Below, in pieces: positions 43,301 to 52,040 of a stretch of 64,000 bases of DNA. The position numbers and the translations under genes were made by a program. The DNA is taken from assembly GCA_963575745.1 (NCBI GenBank), contig CAUYUJ010018638.1, positions 202,001-266,000 of the forward strand. The letters are read 5' to 3'. A model generated the notes under the pieces. The model searched no databases. It was given only the letters and a program-made list of their open reading frames with translations, and was not told where the DNA came from. Source of the stretch: Prorocentrum cordatum (lineage: Eukaryota > Sar > Dinophyceae > Prorocentrales > Prorocentraceae). Position 1 is the stretch's first letter. The number at the start of each line of letters is the position of its first letter.

Positions 43301-45031
43301 CTGTCCAGGGCTGCCTGGGCGGGAACGGCGGTAGGCCATCCAGCTCTTGCAGCCAGTCCTCGCCCAAGGGAGGGACCACCTGCCGCTGCCAGAGCTGCCG
43401 CCAGGGGCCCTCATTGAATCGAAGCTTGGCGGCAGGCCCGCCGCGTAGAGCAAGCAGCCAGGAGCGCCGTCCGGGCGCGGAGTTCGGCGCCACTGCATGG
43501 GCCGCGGGGTCGGGCACGAGCTCCGCGTCCAGCGTGCCACCGCCGCGGATCCACCTGTAGAGGCGGCCCTGCGCGTTCGCCAAGGACTCGTCGACCCACC
43601 GGCGCCACTCGAGTTGCCTTCGCTCGCGTGCCGCAGAGCGGGCCGACGCCCAGTCAGCCTCCGCGAGCTGCACCAGAGCCTCCGGGAGCGCGGCGTCCAG
43701 CTGCACCGCCGCCAACCGCGGCTCCCAGGCGGCATCGCCCGCGTCCGCGGCCCGCAGCGCCGTGAGCGTCTCCCCTGCCACGCCTCTCGCCGCGACGCTG
43801 CCGCGGGCCATCGCGTGTCGCAGCCCGCGCAGGCGCCGTAGCCTCAGCAAAGCCGCGTCTGCAGCCGCATCTGCCGCCTCGCCGCCGCCTCCAGCCGCAG
43901 GAGCCCGCTCCGCGCGCAGCACTGCAGCCGCATGCGGCCGCTCGGGCACTGCAGGTCGCCCCTGCCGCGCCGCCAGCCACGTCCGCATGGTCATGCTGAG
44001 CGCCGCCCACGCCGCCGCCAGGTCCTGCGCCCTGAGCGCCTCGCGGTACGGCGCCTCGTACTGCGCCACCACCGCCGCCGTGACATCCCGTGCAACTGCT
44101 GGGCTCCAGCCGTCGGCGGCAGTGCCATCGAGGGCTGGGACCGGCTGCCGGATCCACGCCTGCTCGGGCGGGCTGGCCTGGAAGGTCACCAGCGGCGCCG
44201 CGTGCATGGCCAGCCCGAGGTCCCAACGGATGCTGACTCGATCGACCATGCTCATGGCCTCGGCGTTGGCCAGGATGTAGTCGAGGCGGGAGGGGGTGCC
44301 GTGGGTGGGCACGCAGGTGGGCCCTGCCGCGGCCAGCAGGTCGCGCCAGCCTGCCATGGCCAGCACTCCCGAGAGGCCCACGGCCTCCAGGCTGCAGTTC
44401 AGATCCCCCACGAGGAAGGCTGGCACCGCGCCGAGGCCACGCAGCCACTGCAAGCCTTCGAGGATCAGGTCGGCGTTGCGCTCCTCATCGCACCTACCGC
44501 CCGCGTAGCCGTAGCAGTTCATGAAGTGCACGGCCCGGGCCTGCCCGAAGTAGATCACCATGTGCTGGAGGCGCCCCGGGTGCCTGCACGACACGCCCAG
44601 CGGCGGCTCCGCCCGGACCCCGCAGCGGCCTGGCCGGTGAGCGACGGCCAGCAGATGATCGCCATCGCGCTCGGGCCCCACCTGGAGCCGCAGACCGCGC
44701 GTCCACGCATCCGCTGAGGTGGACGACGCCTGCCGAGCTGGGACGCGGGCCTCCTGCACGCACCATGCATCGGCGCCTGCCGCCAGCAGCCCCCGCCAGC
44801 TCGCACTCCATCGTGTCACGTTGGCCACTCTCACTGTGAACACGTCGTCTGGGTGGGCAGGCCCGGGGTGCGAGGCTTCGCCGACGCGGAGGCCCCGCCA
44901 CGGCCACCCTCGCCATCTGGCCGTGGCATTGCTCCACGGGGAGGGTGAGGAGGCAGGGAATGAGGGGAACGTCGTCTCCTCCACCCTCCCCCTTCCTCCT
45001 CCTCCCCCCTCCTCCGTGGAGCTGGCTGCGC
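40371..45031 (-). CDS. LINE ORF2: APE endonuclease, RT, CCHC, RNase H
   Basis: The frame is -1 to ORF1 and is open upstream through ORF1 to 46259; the coding part is taken to start near the end of ORF1. No ATG lies between there and the GEASHPGP box (44862-44882), so its start mechanism is unknown. Endonuclease: ANVTRW, CVQEAR, GDLNCS (44391-44408), SRLDYILAN, then MHAAPL with His kept. RT: KKPGLDGW (about 43230), RRPIWLLPMLYRL, ALDRCKAYDQV, SGLLPGCAL and the catalytic YVDD (42607-42618). CCHC: CPHC at 41607-41618 with H and C at x8 and x4. RNase H: TDGA (41331-41342), AELTA, ADSRFV and a final Asp in GNAAAD. A C-terminal CMRCG...C motif follows. Stop TAA at 40371. Catalytic residues are all present, so the copy is apparently competent. 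Confidence 0.92.
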
Positions 45032-46363
45032 TCACGCGCCGGCCGCAGCGCCCCGTTCGGGGCTCCGCGAGCGGCCACGCCTGGCCGGGCTGCCCGGCGG
45101 CGAAGAGGAGGCTCGCGGCTGGCCGATGCACGACCGCAGCGTGACCTGCCGCCTGGCCTCCGCGGCATGGTGTGCGGCAGCGATCTCGCGCCAAGATCTG
45201 GGCGGGGCTCCATCCGCATCGCCGCGGGGTCCGCTGCCGGGCGGCACCGCGCCGGGCGCAGCGGCGGCTTCGGCGCCTGGGCTCCCTGGCGGCGCAGCGC
45301 CCAGAAATGCGGCGGCAGCTGGAGCGCCTGGGCCCCCGGCGGCGTTGGGGGCGGCGGCAGGCGCAGAGGCGGCGAGACCTCCCGCTGCCGCCACCGCATC
45401 GCCTGCAGGGGCCGCCGCAGCGCCCCCACCCCGCACCGCAGCGGCCACCAGCCCGCGCAGCTGCTCGACGAGCAGCGCGGCGTCGCCGCCGCCTGCGCCG
45501 CCGCCGCCTCCGCGCGCCTGCAGGACCGCGGTGGCGGCCGCAAGGGTATCGAAAGCTGCCGCGACCCCGGCCTCTGTGAGATCCGCCGCTGCTGGCGGCG
45601 CGGGTGCTGGGGTGCCCTCCGCCTGCACGGCCCGCAGCGCCGCCTCGGCCTGGCGGAAAGCCTGCTCCGCCTTGGCCGCCTCCGTCTCGAAGTGCACGAC
45701 CGCCCGCTGTGCCTCCGCCAGGTCCTCGCTGGCCGCCTGCAGCCTGGTCGCAGCCGCCCGCTGCGAGTCCGTGGCCGCCTGGACTCGGATCGCCCACGGG
45801 CGAGCGGCCTGAGCGGCATGCTCCAAGGCCTGGAGCTGGCGGTCGCACTCCGCCAGGTCCGCCTCCGCGCCGTAACGCTGGGCTGACGCCCGGCGTTCGC
45901 GCCAGTAGCGGAGCTCCCGTTGTGCCGGGCTCAGCTCGGGCGCGGGCGAGCCCTGCTGCAAACCACCGGCCTGGGGCGGCTGCATGGGGTCGTCGCCAGG
46001 CGCAGCCGGGAAGCCAGGCGAGGGCAGCAAGCGCTTCACCATGTCCGCGTACGAGGCCGCCCCAGCCGCCTCGCCACCTCCACGACGCCGCGGGCGACGC
46101 GGCGCCTCCAGCTCCGGCTCCACCGCGCGTGCCGGCGGCGGCCGCTTCGCCGCCGCCCGTGCAGCGTCCGCGATCCGCTGCGGCGCTGGCCGGTCGCAGC
46201 GCTGGCAGCGCACGCGGCATGCCCAATTGTCGGCGTGCCCGCACCGACAGCCCCAGCATGGCTCCCGTGGCCCTGGGAGTACTGCTGGGTCAGCCTGCTG
46301 GCCGCCACGCGCCGCCCTGCCAGCCACCTGCCCGCGCCCGCCGCCCCCGCGGCCGGCCGGCAT
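45032..46363 (-). CDS. LINE ORF1 protein (zinc finger, coiled coil)
   Basis: 443 residues from the ATG at 46363-46361, the first in frame downstream of the SL; an upstream in-frame ATG at 46519 lies outside the element. Residues 36-56 form a Cys-rich finger, CWGCRCGHADNWACRVRC-QRC, resembling RanBP2-type fingers. Residues about 145-249 are charged and heptad-like (LRYWRERR, then DLAEAQRAVV, then KAEQAFRQAE), a probable coiled coil. The rest is Ala/Pro/Gly-rich with a basic C-terminus (RRGRSRSPERG). Family knowledge: LINE ORF1 proteins bind the element RNA and multimerise, usually through such a coiled coil. Ends in TGA at 45032. No stop or frameshift seen. Confidence 0.8.
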   Translation of the reverse strand: MPAGRGGGGRGQVAGRAARGGQQADPAVLPGPREPCWGCRCGHADNWACRVRCQRCDRPAPQRIADAARAAAKRPPPARAVEPELEAPRRPRRRGGGEAAGAASYADMVKRLLPSPGFPAAPGDDPMQPPQAGGLQQGSPAPELSPAQRELRYWRERRASAQRYGAEADLAECDRQLQALEHAAQAARPWAIRVQAATDSQRAAATRLQAASEDLAEAQRAVVHFETEAAKAEQAFRQAEAALRAVQAEGTPAPAPPAAADLTEAGVAAAFDTLAAATAVLQARGGGGGAGGGDAALLVEQLRGLVAAAVRGGGAAAAPAGDAVAAAGGLAASAPAAAPNAAGGPGAPAAAAFLGAAPPGSPGAEAAAAPGAVPPGSGPRGDADGAPPRSWREIAAAHHAAEARRQVTLRSCIGQPRASSSPPGSPARRGRSRSPERGAAAGA

Positions 46364-46446
46364 CCGCGCGCGGATTACCCTACACGCGAAGCCCAGGCGC
46401 CGAGGGCCGGGGGTGCTGCTCCTGCCCAGCTGGCTCGTGAGATGTG

Positions 46447-46461
46447 CTTGAGCCAAAATGG
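46447..46461 (-). other. Partial DinoSL relic, second copy in tandem
   Basis: CCATTTTGGCTCAAG, the last 15 nt of DinoSL, directly downstream of the full copy. This is the piece left when an older genomic SL relic is used as the 3' splice site (after its internal CCGTAG) in a later round of trans-splicing. Confidence 0.9.
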
Positions 46462-46483
46462 CTTGAGCCAAAATGGCTACGGA
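46462..46483 (-). other. Full DinoSL sequence at LINE 5' end
   Basis: Reads on the minus strand T-CCGTAGCCATTTTGGCTC-AAG, a complete match to the conserved 22-nt dinoflagellate spliced leader including the allowed first base. It starts at the exact border with the target repeat. It is a DNA relic of a trans-spliced RNA, not an SL RNA gene: no donor GT or snRNA-like body follows. Confidence 0.93.
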
Positions 46484-46494
46484 TTCCACGAGAC
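46484..46494. repeat. Target-site direct repeat, 5' side of LINE
   Basis: TTCCACGAGAC, directly abutting the first base of DinoSL. Confidence 0.7.
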
Positions 46495-46545
46495 ACCCCG
46501 TGAACAGGCAACCACTCAACCAGACACACCACGAAACATTCCACG
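46495..46545. repeat. Right remnant of the invaded 24-bp minisatellite
   Basis: ACCCCGTGAAC, AACCAGACACACC, ACGAAACATTCCACG, a decayed continuation of the array at 40140-40259. Confidence 0.7.
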
Positions 46546-46547
46546 GG

Positions 46548-46972
46548 GGTGCGACCGGGTGTGGTCGTGCTGGGGTGTGGTCGTGCTGGGGTGTGGTCGT
46601 GCTGGGGAGTGGTCGTGCTGGGGAGTAGTCGTGCTGGGGGGTGGTCGTGTTGGGGGGTAGTCGTGCTGGGGGTGTGGTCGTGCTGGGGGGTGGTCGTGCT
46701 GGGGCGTGGTCGTGCTGGGGCGTGGTCGTGCTGGGGCGTGGTCGTGCTGGGGTGAGGTCGTGCTGTGGTGAGGTCGTGCTGGGGTGTGGTCGTGTTGGGG
46801 TGTGGTCTTGCTGGGGTGGGGTCGTGCTGGGGTGGCGTCGTGCTGGGGTGTGGTCGTGCTGGGGTGTGGTCGTGCTGGGGTGGGGTCGTGCTGGGGCGTG
46901 GTCGTGCTGGGGTGTGGTCGTGCTGGGGTGTGGTCGTGCTGGGGTGTGGTCGTGCTACGGTGGGGTCGTGCA
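46548..46972. repeat. 16-bp minisatellite, about 26 units
   Basis: GTGGTCGTGCTGGGGT repeated with small changes. The minus strand reads as Thr/Pro/His/Arg repeats, with no meaningful gene. It ends at TCGTGCATTTCGCTCG. Confidence 0.95.
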
Positions 46973-47280
46973 TTTCGCTCGAGACATCTTTCCGAAATTC
47001 AGCGAAATCCTAGAATAACAAACGAATTAGTCGAGACATCCTCGAAATTCCTGCGCGCGGGACGCGGCACGCGCGAGACATCCTTGGAATTCCTGCGCGC
47101 GGGGCGCTTTTCCGTGTCGCGGTCGGCTCTGCAAAACCAGCGTATCGCTCGAGACATCCTCAACAAATTCTGAAACCAAGCGTTTCGCTCGAGACATCCC
47201 CAACTCTGCAAAACCAGCGTCTCGCTCGAGACATCCTCAACAAATTCTGAAAAACAAGCGTTTCGCTCGAGACTTCCTCA
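46973..47280. repeat. CGAGACATCC dispersed repeat cluster 1
   Basis: TCGCTCGAGACATCC, GAATTAGTCGAGACATCC, TCGAAATTCCTGCGCGCG and AACAAATTCTGAAAAACAAG alternate. The same set occurs at 50455-51350 and 54109-55020. Confidence 0.85.
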
Positions 47281-47412
47281 AAAATGATTTCGCCGGCCTC
47301 CTTCGACCTCGATATTTATCAGGGAAAAATTTCGCCGGCCTCCTTCAAGTTGGGCACGGGGGGATATGTTTACATAGGAAAAGAGAACCCTGGGCCCGCG
47401 CCCTTTCCGGGA
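47281..47412. repeat. Shared terminal segment T, copy 1
   Basis: AAATTTCGCCGGC, then AAGAGAACCCTGGGCCCGCG and CCCTTTCCGGGAA. The same segment closes the two large duplicates at 51635 and 55295, so it probably marks one end of a larger repeat. Confidence 0.7.
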
Positions 47413-47996
47413 AAAGGAGGAATAGTGAGGATGAGGGAACTGAAGGAGGGGGAGGAGGGAGAGGTATTCTAGAGAAGGGAGGGGGGCACAACATAAGCAA
47501 ATATGCAGCATCGCGGGCAACTGCTCGCCGAGGTGGCAGGCCTGTAAGATGATGACTAACATTCTCCCGCAGCTTATCCACCTCTGCCTCTCATCTATCC
47601 TCATCATCCCCAGTTCTTCCATTTAATCCTTCCCCCCTCCTCCTCCTCCTCCTGCCCCGTACGTATCTGGTCCTCCAAATCCTCCTCTCTCGCCTACTGT
47701 TCCTCTCCGTTCTTCTCTTCCCCCCCTAGCCCCTCATGCGATTATCATCCCCCTCCCACTTCATCCCTTCCTCCTCTTCGAAGTCTCGAAGATTAAGACT
47801 GTTCGAAGTTTGACCTCGATGCCCTGATGTCCTCCTCCTCTTTCCCCTCTTCCCCTTCTGCCCCCCCCCCCCCCCTCTCGGGACCCAGGGTTGGCAAAGC
47901 AGAGGGAGGGGCGAGCGAATTCACAGCCACGTCCATAGCTGGAGAAGACTTACGTCGCACCGATGTCTTTGAATGGTGCTGCGGCTACCCGTGGCA
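47413..47996. other. Unassigned, C/T-rich
   Basis: 47560-47880 is pyrimidine-rich with a run of 14 C. No gene. Confidence 0.4.
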
Positions 47997-48080
47997 AAAA
48001 CATGATCGACCCACGAACCCGGAAAGGAATGTAGAACTGTAACACATGGCAGCGTTTTCAAAGACACCTGATTGGGTGAC
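47997..48080 (+). repeat. Dispersed repeat R5, copy 2
   Basis: AACATGATCGACCCACGAAC, CCGGAAAGGAATGTAGAAC, GCAGCGTTTTCAAAGACACC, TTGGGTGAC; see 40059. Confidence 0.75.
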
Positions 48081-48094
48081 GGGCAAATGCAATA

Positions 48095-48723
48095 CTGAAG
48101 GTATCGATCTTGATGTACCCTGCCGAGGGCTGTGCTGTGCTGCGCCGTGCTGAATTGCGATGTGCCATGGCGCGACTGTGCTCTATAGCCTCGTGGATCG
48201 AGTCCTCCTTTGCATCCGAGTCCTGACCGAACTGATCTGGATCTTAAGCTCGAGCTGCCTGAACACATAGTAGCTGCCCCAGAGCTAATGGACAGGGGAA
48301 CATGCCAGGAGGACGCGCCGCGAAACGTCCCAAGGGATGCGCCAGGCGACGTGCCAGGGGACGTGCCATGGGGTCGCACCGCGGGACGTGCCAAGGGGAC
48401 GCGCTACGGAACGTGCCAATGGATGTGCCACGGGATGTGCCAGGGGACGCGCGACGCGACGTGCCAGGGGGACTCGCCAAAGGACGCCCCACGGAACGTG
48501 CCAAGGAACGTGCCAAGTTGCAATGCTGAGTGCATCGACCTTGATGTACCGTGCCGAAATCAGTGCTGTGCTGCGCCGTGCTGAATTGCGATGTGCCATG
48601 GCGCGATTGTGCTCTATAGCCTCGTGGATCGAGTCCTCCTTTGCATCCGAGTCCTGACCGAACTGATCTGGATCTTAAGCTCGAGCTGCCTGAACACATA
48701 GTAGCTGCCCCAGAGCTAATGGA
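48095..48723. repeat. ~200-bp duplication flanking an ACGTGCC minisatellite
   Basis: 48095-48293 recurs at 48525-48723 (CTGTGCTGCGCCGTGCTGAA, ATAGCCTCGTGGATCGAGTC, CCCCAGAGCTAATGGAC). In between, 48294-48520 holds GGGACGTGCCAAGGGGACGC-type units. Third and fourth partial copies lie at 50526-50632 and 54190-54286. Confidence 0.85.
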
Positions 48724-50362
48724 CGTCGTCGGATCGTGAAAGCGTGGGCTCTACAGACCCCCAAGAGACCCTCCAAGAGAACCCCAAGACACCGCTCCAC
48801 GCAAGGCTCTAAGATGAGACTTTGTCGTCGTCGTCGCCGCCGCCGCCACCGCGACGTCGTCGTCGTGGGCTCTACAGACCCCCAAGAGACCCTCCAAGAG
48901 ACCCCCCACGCAAGGCTCTAAGATGAGACTTTGTCGTCGTCGTCGCCGCCGCCGCCCTGTCCTCGATCCCTCGATCGTGTAAGCGTGGGCTCTACAGACC
49001 CTCAAGAGACCCTCCAAGAGAACCCCAAGAGACCCCCCCACGCAAGGCTCTAAGATGAGACTTTGTCGTCGTCGTCGCCGCCGCCGCCGCCACCGCGACG
49101 TCGTCGTCGTCGTCGCGCTGTCCTCGAGCCCTCGATCGTGTAAGCGTGGGCTCTGCAGACCCCCAAGAGACCCTCCCAGAGAACCCCCGGAGACCCCCCC
49201 ACGAGAGGCTCTAAGATGAGACTTTGTCGTCGTCGTCGTCGCCGCCGCCACCGCGACGTCGTCGTCGTCGTCGCGCTGTCCTCGATCACTCGATCGTGAA
49301 AGCGTGGGCTCTACAGACCCCCAAGAGACCCTCCAAGAGAACCCCGAGACACCCCACGCAAGGCTCTAAGATGAGACTTTGTCGTCGTCGTCGCCGCCGC
49401 CGCCACCGCGACGTCGTCGTCGTCGTCGCGCTGTCCTCGATCACTCGATCGTGAAAGCGTGGGCTCTACAGACCCCCCAGGAGACCCTCCCAGAGAACCC
49501 CAAGACACCGCTCCACGCAAGGCTCTAAGATGAGACTTTGTCGTCGTCGTCGCCGCCGCCGCCACCGCGCGTGGGCTCTACAGACCCCCAAGAGACCCTC
49601 CAAGAGACCCCCCACGCAAGGCTCTAAGATGAGACTTTGTCGTCGTCGTCGCCGCCGCCGCCCTGTCCTCGATCCCTCGATCGTGTAAGCGTGGGCTCTA
49701 CAGACCCTCAAGAGACCCTCCAAGAGAACCCCAAGAGACCCCCCCACGCAAGGCTCTAAGATGAGACTTTGTCGTCGTCATCGCCGCCGCCGCCGCCACC
49801 GCGACGTCGTCGTCGTCGTCGCGCTGTCCTCGAGCCCTCGATCGTGTAAGCGTGGGCTCTGCAGACCCCCAAGAGACCCTCCAAGAGAACCCCCGGGGAC
49901 CCCCCCACGAGAGGCTCTAAGATGAGACTTTGTCGTCGTCGTCGCCGCCGCCGCCACCGCGACGTGGTCGTCATCGTCGCGCTGTCCTCGATCCCTCGAT
50001 CGTGTAAGCGTGGGCTCTACAAACCGTCAAGAGACCCTCCAAGAGAACCCCAAGAGACCCCCCCACGCAAGGCTCTAAGATGAGACTTTGTCGTCGTCGT
50101 CGTCGCCGCCGCCGCCACCGCGACGTCGTCGTCGTCGTCGCGCTGTCCTCGATCCCTCGATCGTGTAAGCGTGGGCTCTACAGACCCTCCAGAGACCCTC
50201 CAAGAGAACCCCAAGAGACCCCCCCACGCAAGGCTCTAAGATGAGACTTTGTCGTCGTGGTGGACGCCGCCGCCACCGCGACGTCGTCGTCGTCGCGCTG
50301 TCCTCGACCCGTCGATCATGTAAGCGTGGACTCTACAAACCGTCCAAGAGAACCCCAAGAGA

Positions 50363-50400
<38 letters not shown>
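48724..50400. repeat. Satellite S1, ~11 units
   Basis: Unit: AAGGCTCTAAGATGAGACTTTG, (TCG)n, CGCCGCCGCC ACCGCGACG (TCG)n, GCTGTCCTCGATC, CGATCGTG(T)AAGCG, TGGGCTCTACAGACC, then AAGAGACCCTCCAAGAGAAC. Unit length varies with the TCG tracts and with deletions. AGCGTGGG and CCCCACGC can pair across the unit. Confidence 0.9.
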
Positions 50401-50454
50401 CTCCCAGAGCCTTCGGGGCCTCTCCTTGGCCCTCCTACGGAAAATCCTGCAAAA

Positions 50455-51350
50455 CCTAGCGAATTAGTCGAGACATCCTCGAAATTCCTGCGCGCTGGAC
50501 GCGGCACGCGCGAGACATCCTCGGAATTCCTGCGCGCGAGTCTTCCTTTGCATCCAAGTCCTGACCGAACTGATCTGGATCTGAAGCTCGAGCTTCCTGA
50601 ACACATAGTAGCTGCCCCAGAGCTAATTGACAGGGGGACATGCCAGGAGGACGCGCCGCGAAACGTCCCCAGGGACGCGCCAGGCGACGTGCCAAGGGAC
50701 GTGCCATGGGGTCGCACCGTAGGCCGTGCCAAGGGGACGCGCTACGGGACATCCTCAAAATTCCTGCGCGCGGGACGTGGCACGCGCGAGACATCTTCCG
50801 AATTCCTGCGAGCGGGACGTGAAAACAAACATTTCGCCTGAGACATCCTCTGAATTCTGGCCCCCCACGAGGCCCCCGCTCGAGACATCCCCAAGTTTGC
50901 AGAAACCAGCGTTTCGCTCGAGACATCCTCAACAAATTATGAAAAACAAGCGTTTCGCTCGAGACATCCGGTCAAAATTCTAAGAAATCCTGGCAAAACA
51001 AACGAATTAGTCGAGACATCCTCGAAATTCCTGCGCGCGGGACGCGGCCCGCGCGAGACATCCTTGGAATTCCCGCGAGCGGGACACGAAAACAAGCATT
51101 TCGCCTGAGACATCCTCTGAATTCTGGCCCCCCGCTCGAGACATCTCCAAATTTTGCGTTTCGCTCGAGACATCCTCCACAAACTATGTAAAATAAGCGT
51201 TTCGCTCGAGACATCCTGCCAAAGTTCTAAGAAATCCTGACAAAACAAGCGAATTAGTCGAGACATCCTCGAAATTCCTGCGCGCGGGACGCGGCACGCG
51301 CGAGACATCCTCGGAATTCCTGCGCGCGGGGCGCTTTTCCGAGTCGCGGT
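50455..51350. repeat. CGAGACATCC repeat cluster 2
   Basis: Same elements as 46973-47280, arranged twice in tandem, with an embedded 50526-50760 block shared with 48.2 kb. Confidence 0.85.
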
Positions 51351-51635
51351 CGGGGCTCCAGACCCCGTTATTTTTCGAGGATTCTGCGAAAAACGCTCCG
51401 CACCCTCTTTTTTACGAGGGAAAGCGGTCTGCGGACCCCGTTAATCGAGGATCCGAGATGAGGGTGCGGAACTCCGAGATTTTCCTCGAGCGGGCACGCA
51501 CAAAACGCACTTTTTCTAAAAAAATCAGCACTTTACCTCGTTATTTATCGCAAATAATTTCGCCGGCGCTTGACCCGTCAGATCCGGGGGTAAACGGCTA
51601 AAAGAGAACCCTGGGCCCACGCCCTTTCCGGGAAC

Positions 51636-52040
51636 AAAAAAAAAAAAAACATGTCGGGAAGAAGGCGCAGCTCGAATGCAGGACTTGACACGTGTCTTCC
51701 TCCTCCTCCTCCTCCTCTTCTGCGTCCTCCTCCTCCTCCCATACATCTAACAGAACTCGCCTGAACGCACGTGTTGGAGCTGGCGTCGCAGGTATCGTGT
51801 GTACCCGAGTAAACAGATGTCCCACAAGCGCAAGGCACGGTCGTCGCTGCTGCCGTACCGTCGGTAGTGCTGCATGCTGCCTCGGGCGATCCCAAGGCCC
51901 TCTCGGACCGTCTTGGAGCTCTTTGGGGGCCCTGAGGGAACTCTTTGGGGGCCGTGTGGACCTGGGAAGCCTAATCTATAGGCACATACGTAAGAACACA
52001 CGGATTCGCTGGGGGCCTGGATTACGCTGGATCGTCGTCG
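51636..52040. other. Spacer between the large duplicates
   Basis: Poly-A run (14 A) then a TCC tract and CTTTGGGGGCCC units reminiscent of the CTTGGG family at 51890-51960. It has no counterpart after copy 2. Confidence 0.5.

Larger units (their letters stand above)
40260..46483 (-). mobile_element. Complete non-LTR retrotransposon (LINE) with DinoSL
   Basis: A 6.2-kb element read on the minus strand. Order from its 5' end: full DinoSL (46483-46462), a second partial DinoSL (46461-46447), short leader, ORF1 (46363-45032), ORF2 (to 40371), ~105-nt 3' UTR with a hairpin, and a five-A tail (plus-strand TTTTT at 40260-40264). The direct repeat TTCCACGAGAC lies outside both ends (40249-40259 and 46484-46494). 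The flanking array is repetitive, so this repeat is expected in the target and is supportive rather than proof of a target duplication. Seen directly: intact frames, termini, leader. Established: LINEs insert reverse-transcribed RNA by target-primed reverse transcription, and dinoflagellate nuclear mRNAs receive DinoSL by trans-splicing. Inferred: this copy came from a trans-spliced LINE mRNA. Confidence 0.92.
48724..51635 (+). repeat. Large direct duplication, copy 1 (2.9 kb)
   Basis: Nearly identical to 52378-55295 (offset 3654, shifting to 3660 after indels). It includes an 11-unit ~100-165-bp satellite, an ACGTGCC block, and the CGAGACATCC cluster, and ends in the T segment. Differences I can see: a ~10-bp indel near 51155 (GAAAACCAGC) and small changes at 51420-51480. 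Confidence 0.9.

Noticed and set aside
45032-46259. Treating the full 1962-codon minus frame as one protein
   Set aside because: Its first ~409 codons are the -1 shadow of ORF1 (poly-Arg, Gly/Cys-rich); conserved ORF2 domains start only after ORF1 ends.
40371-46483. LTR retrotransposon or retroviral-type element
   Set aside because: No LTRs, protease or integrase; APE endonuclease, overlapping ORFs and A tail identify a LINE.
46462-46483. SL RNA gene
   Set aside because: No GT donor or Sm-site-like body downstream; sequence continues into the LINE leader.
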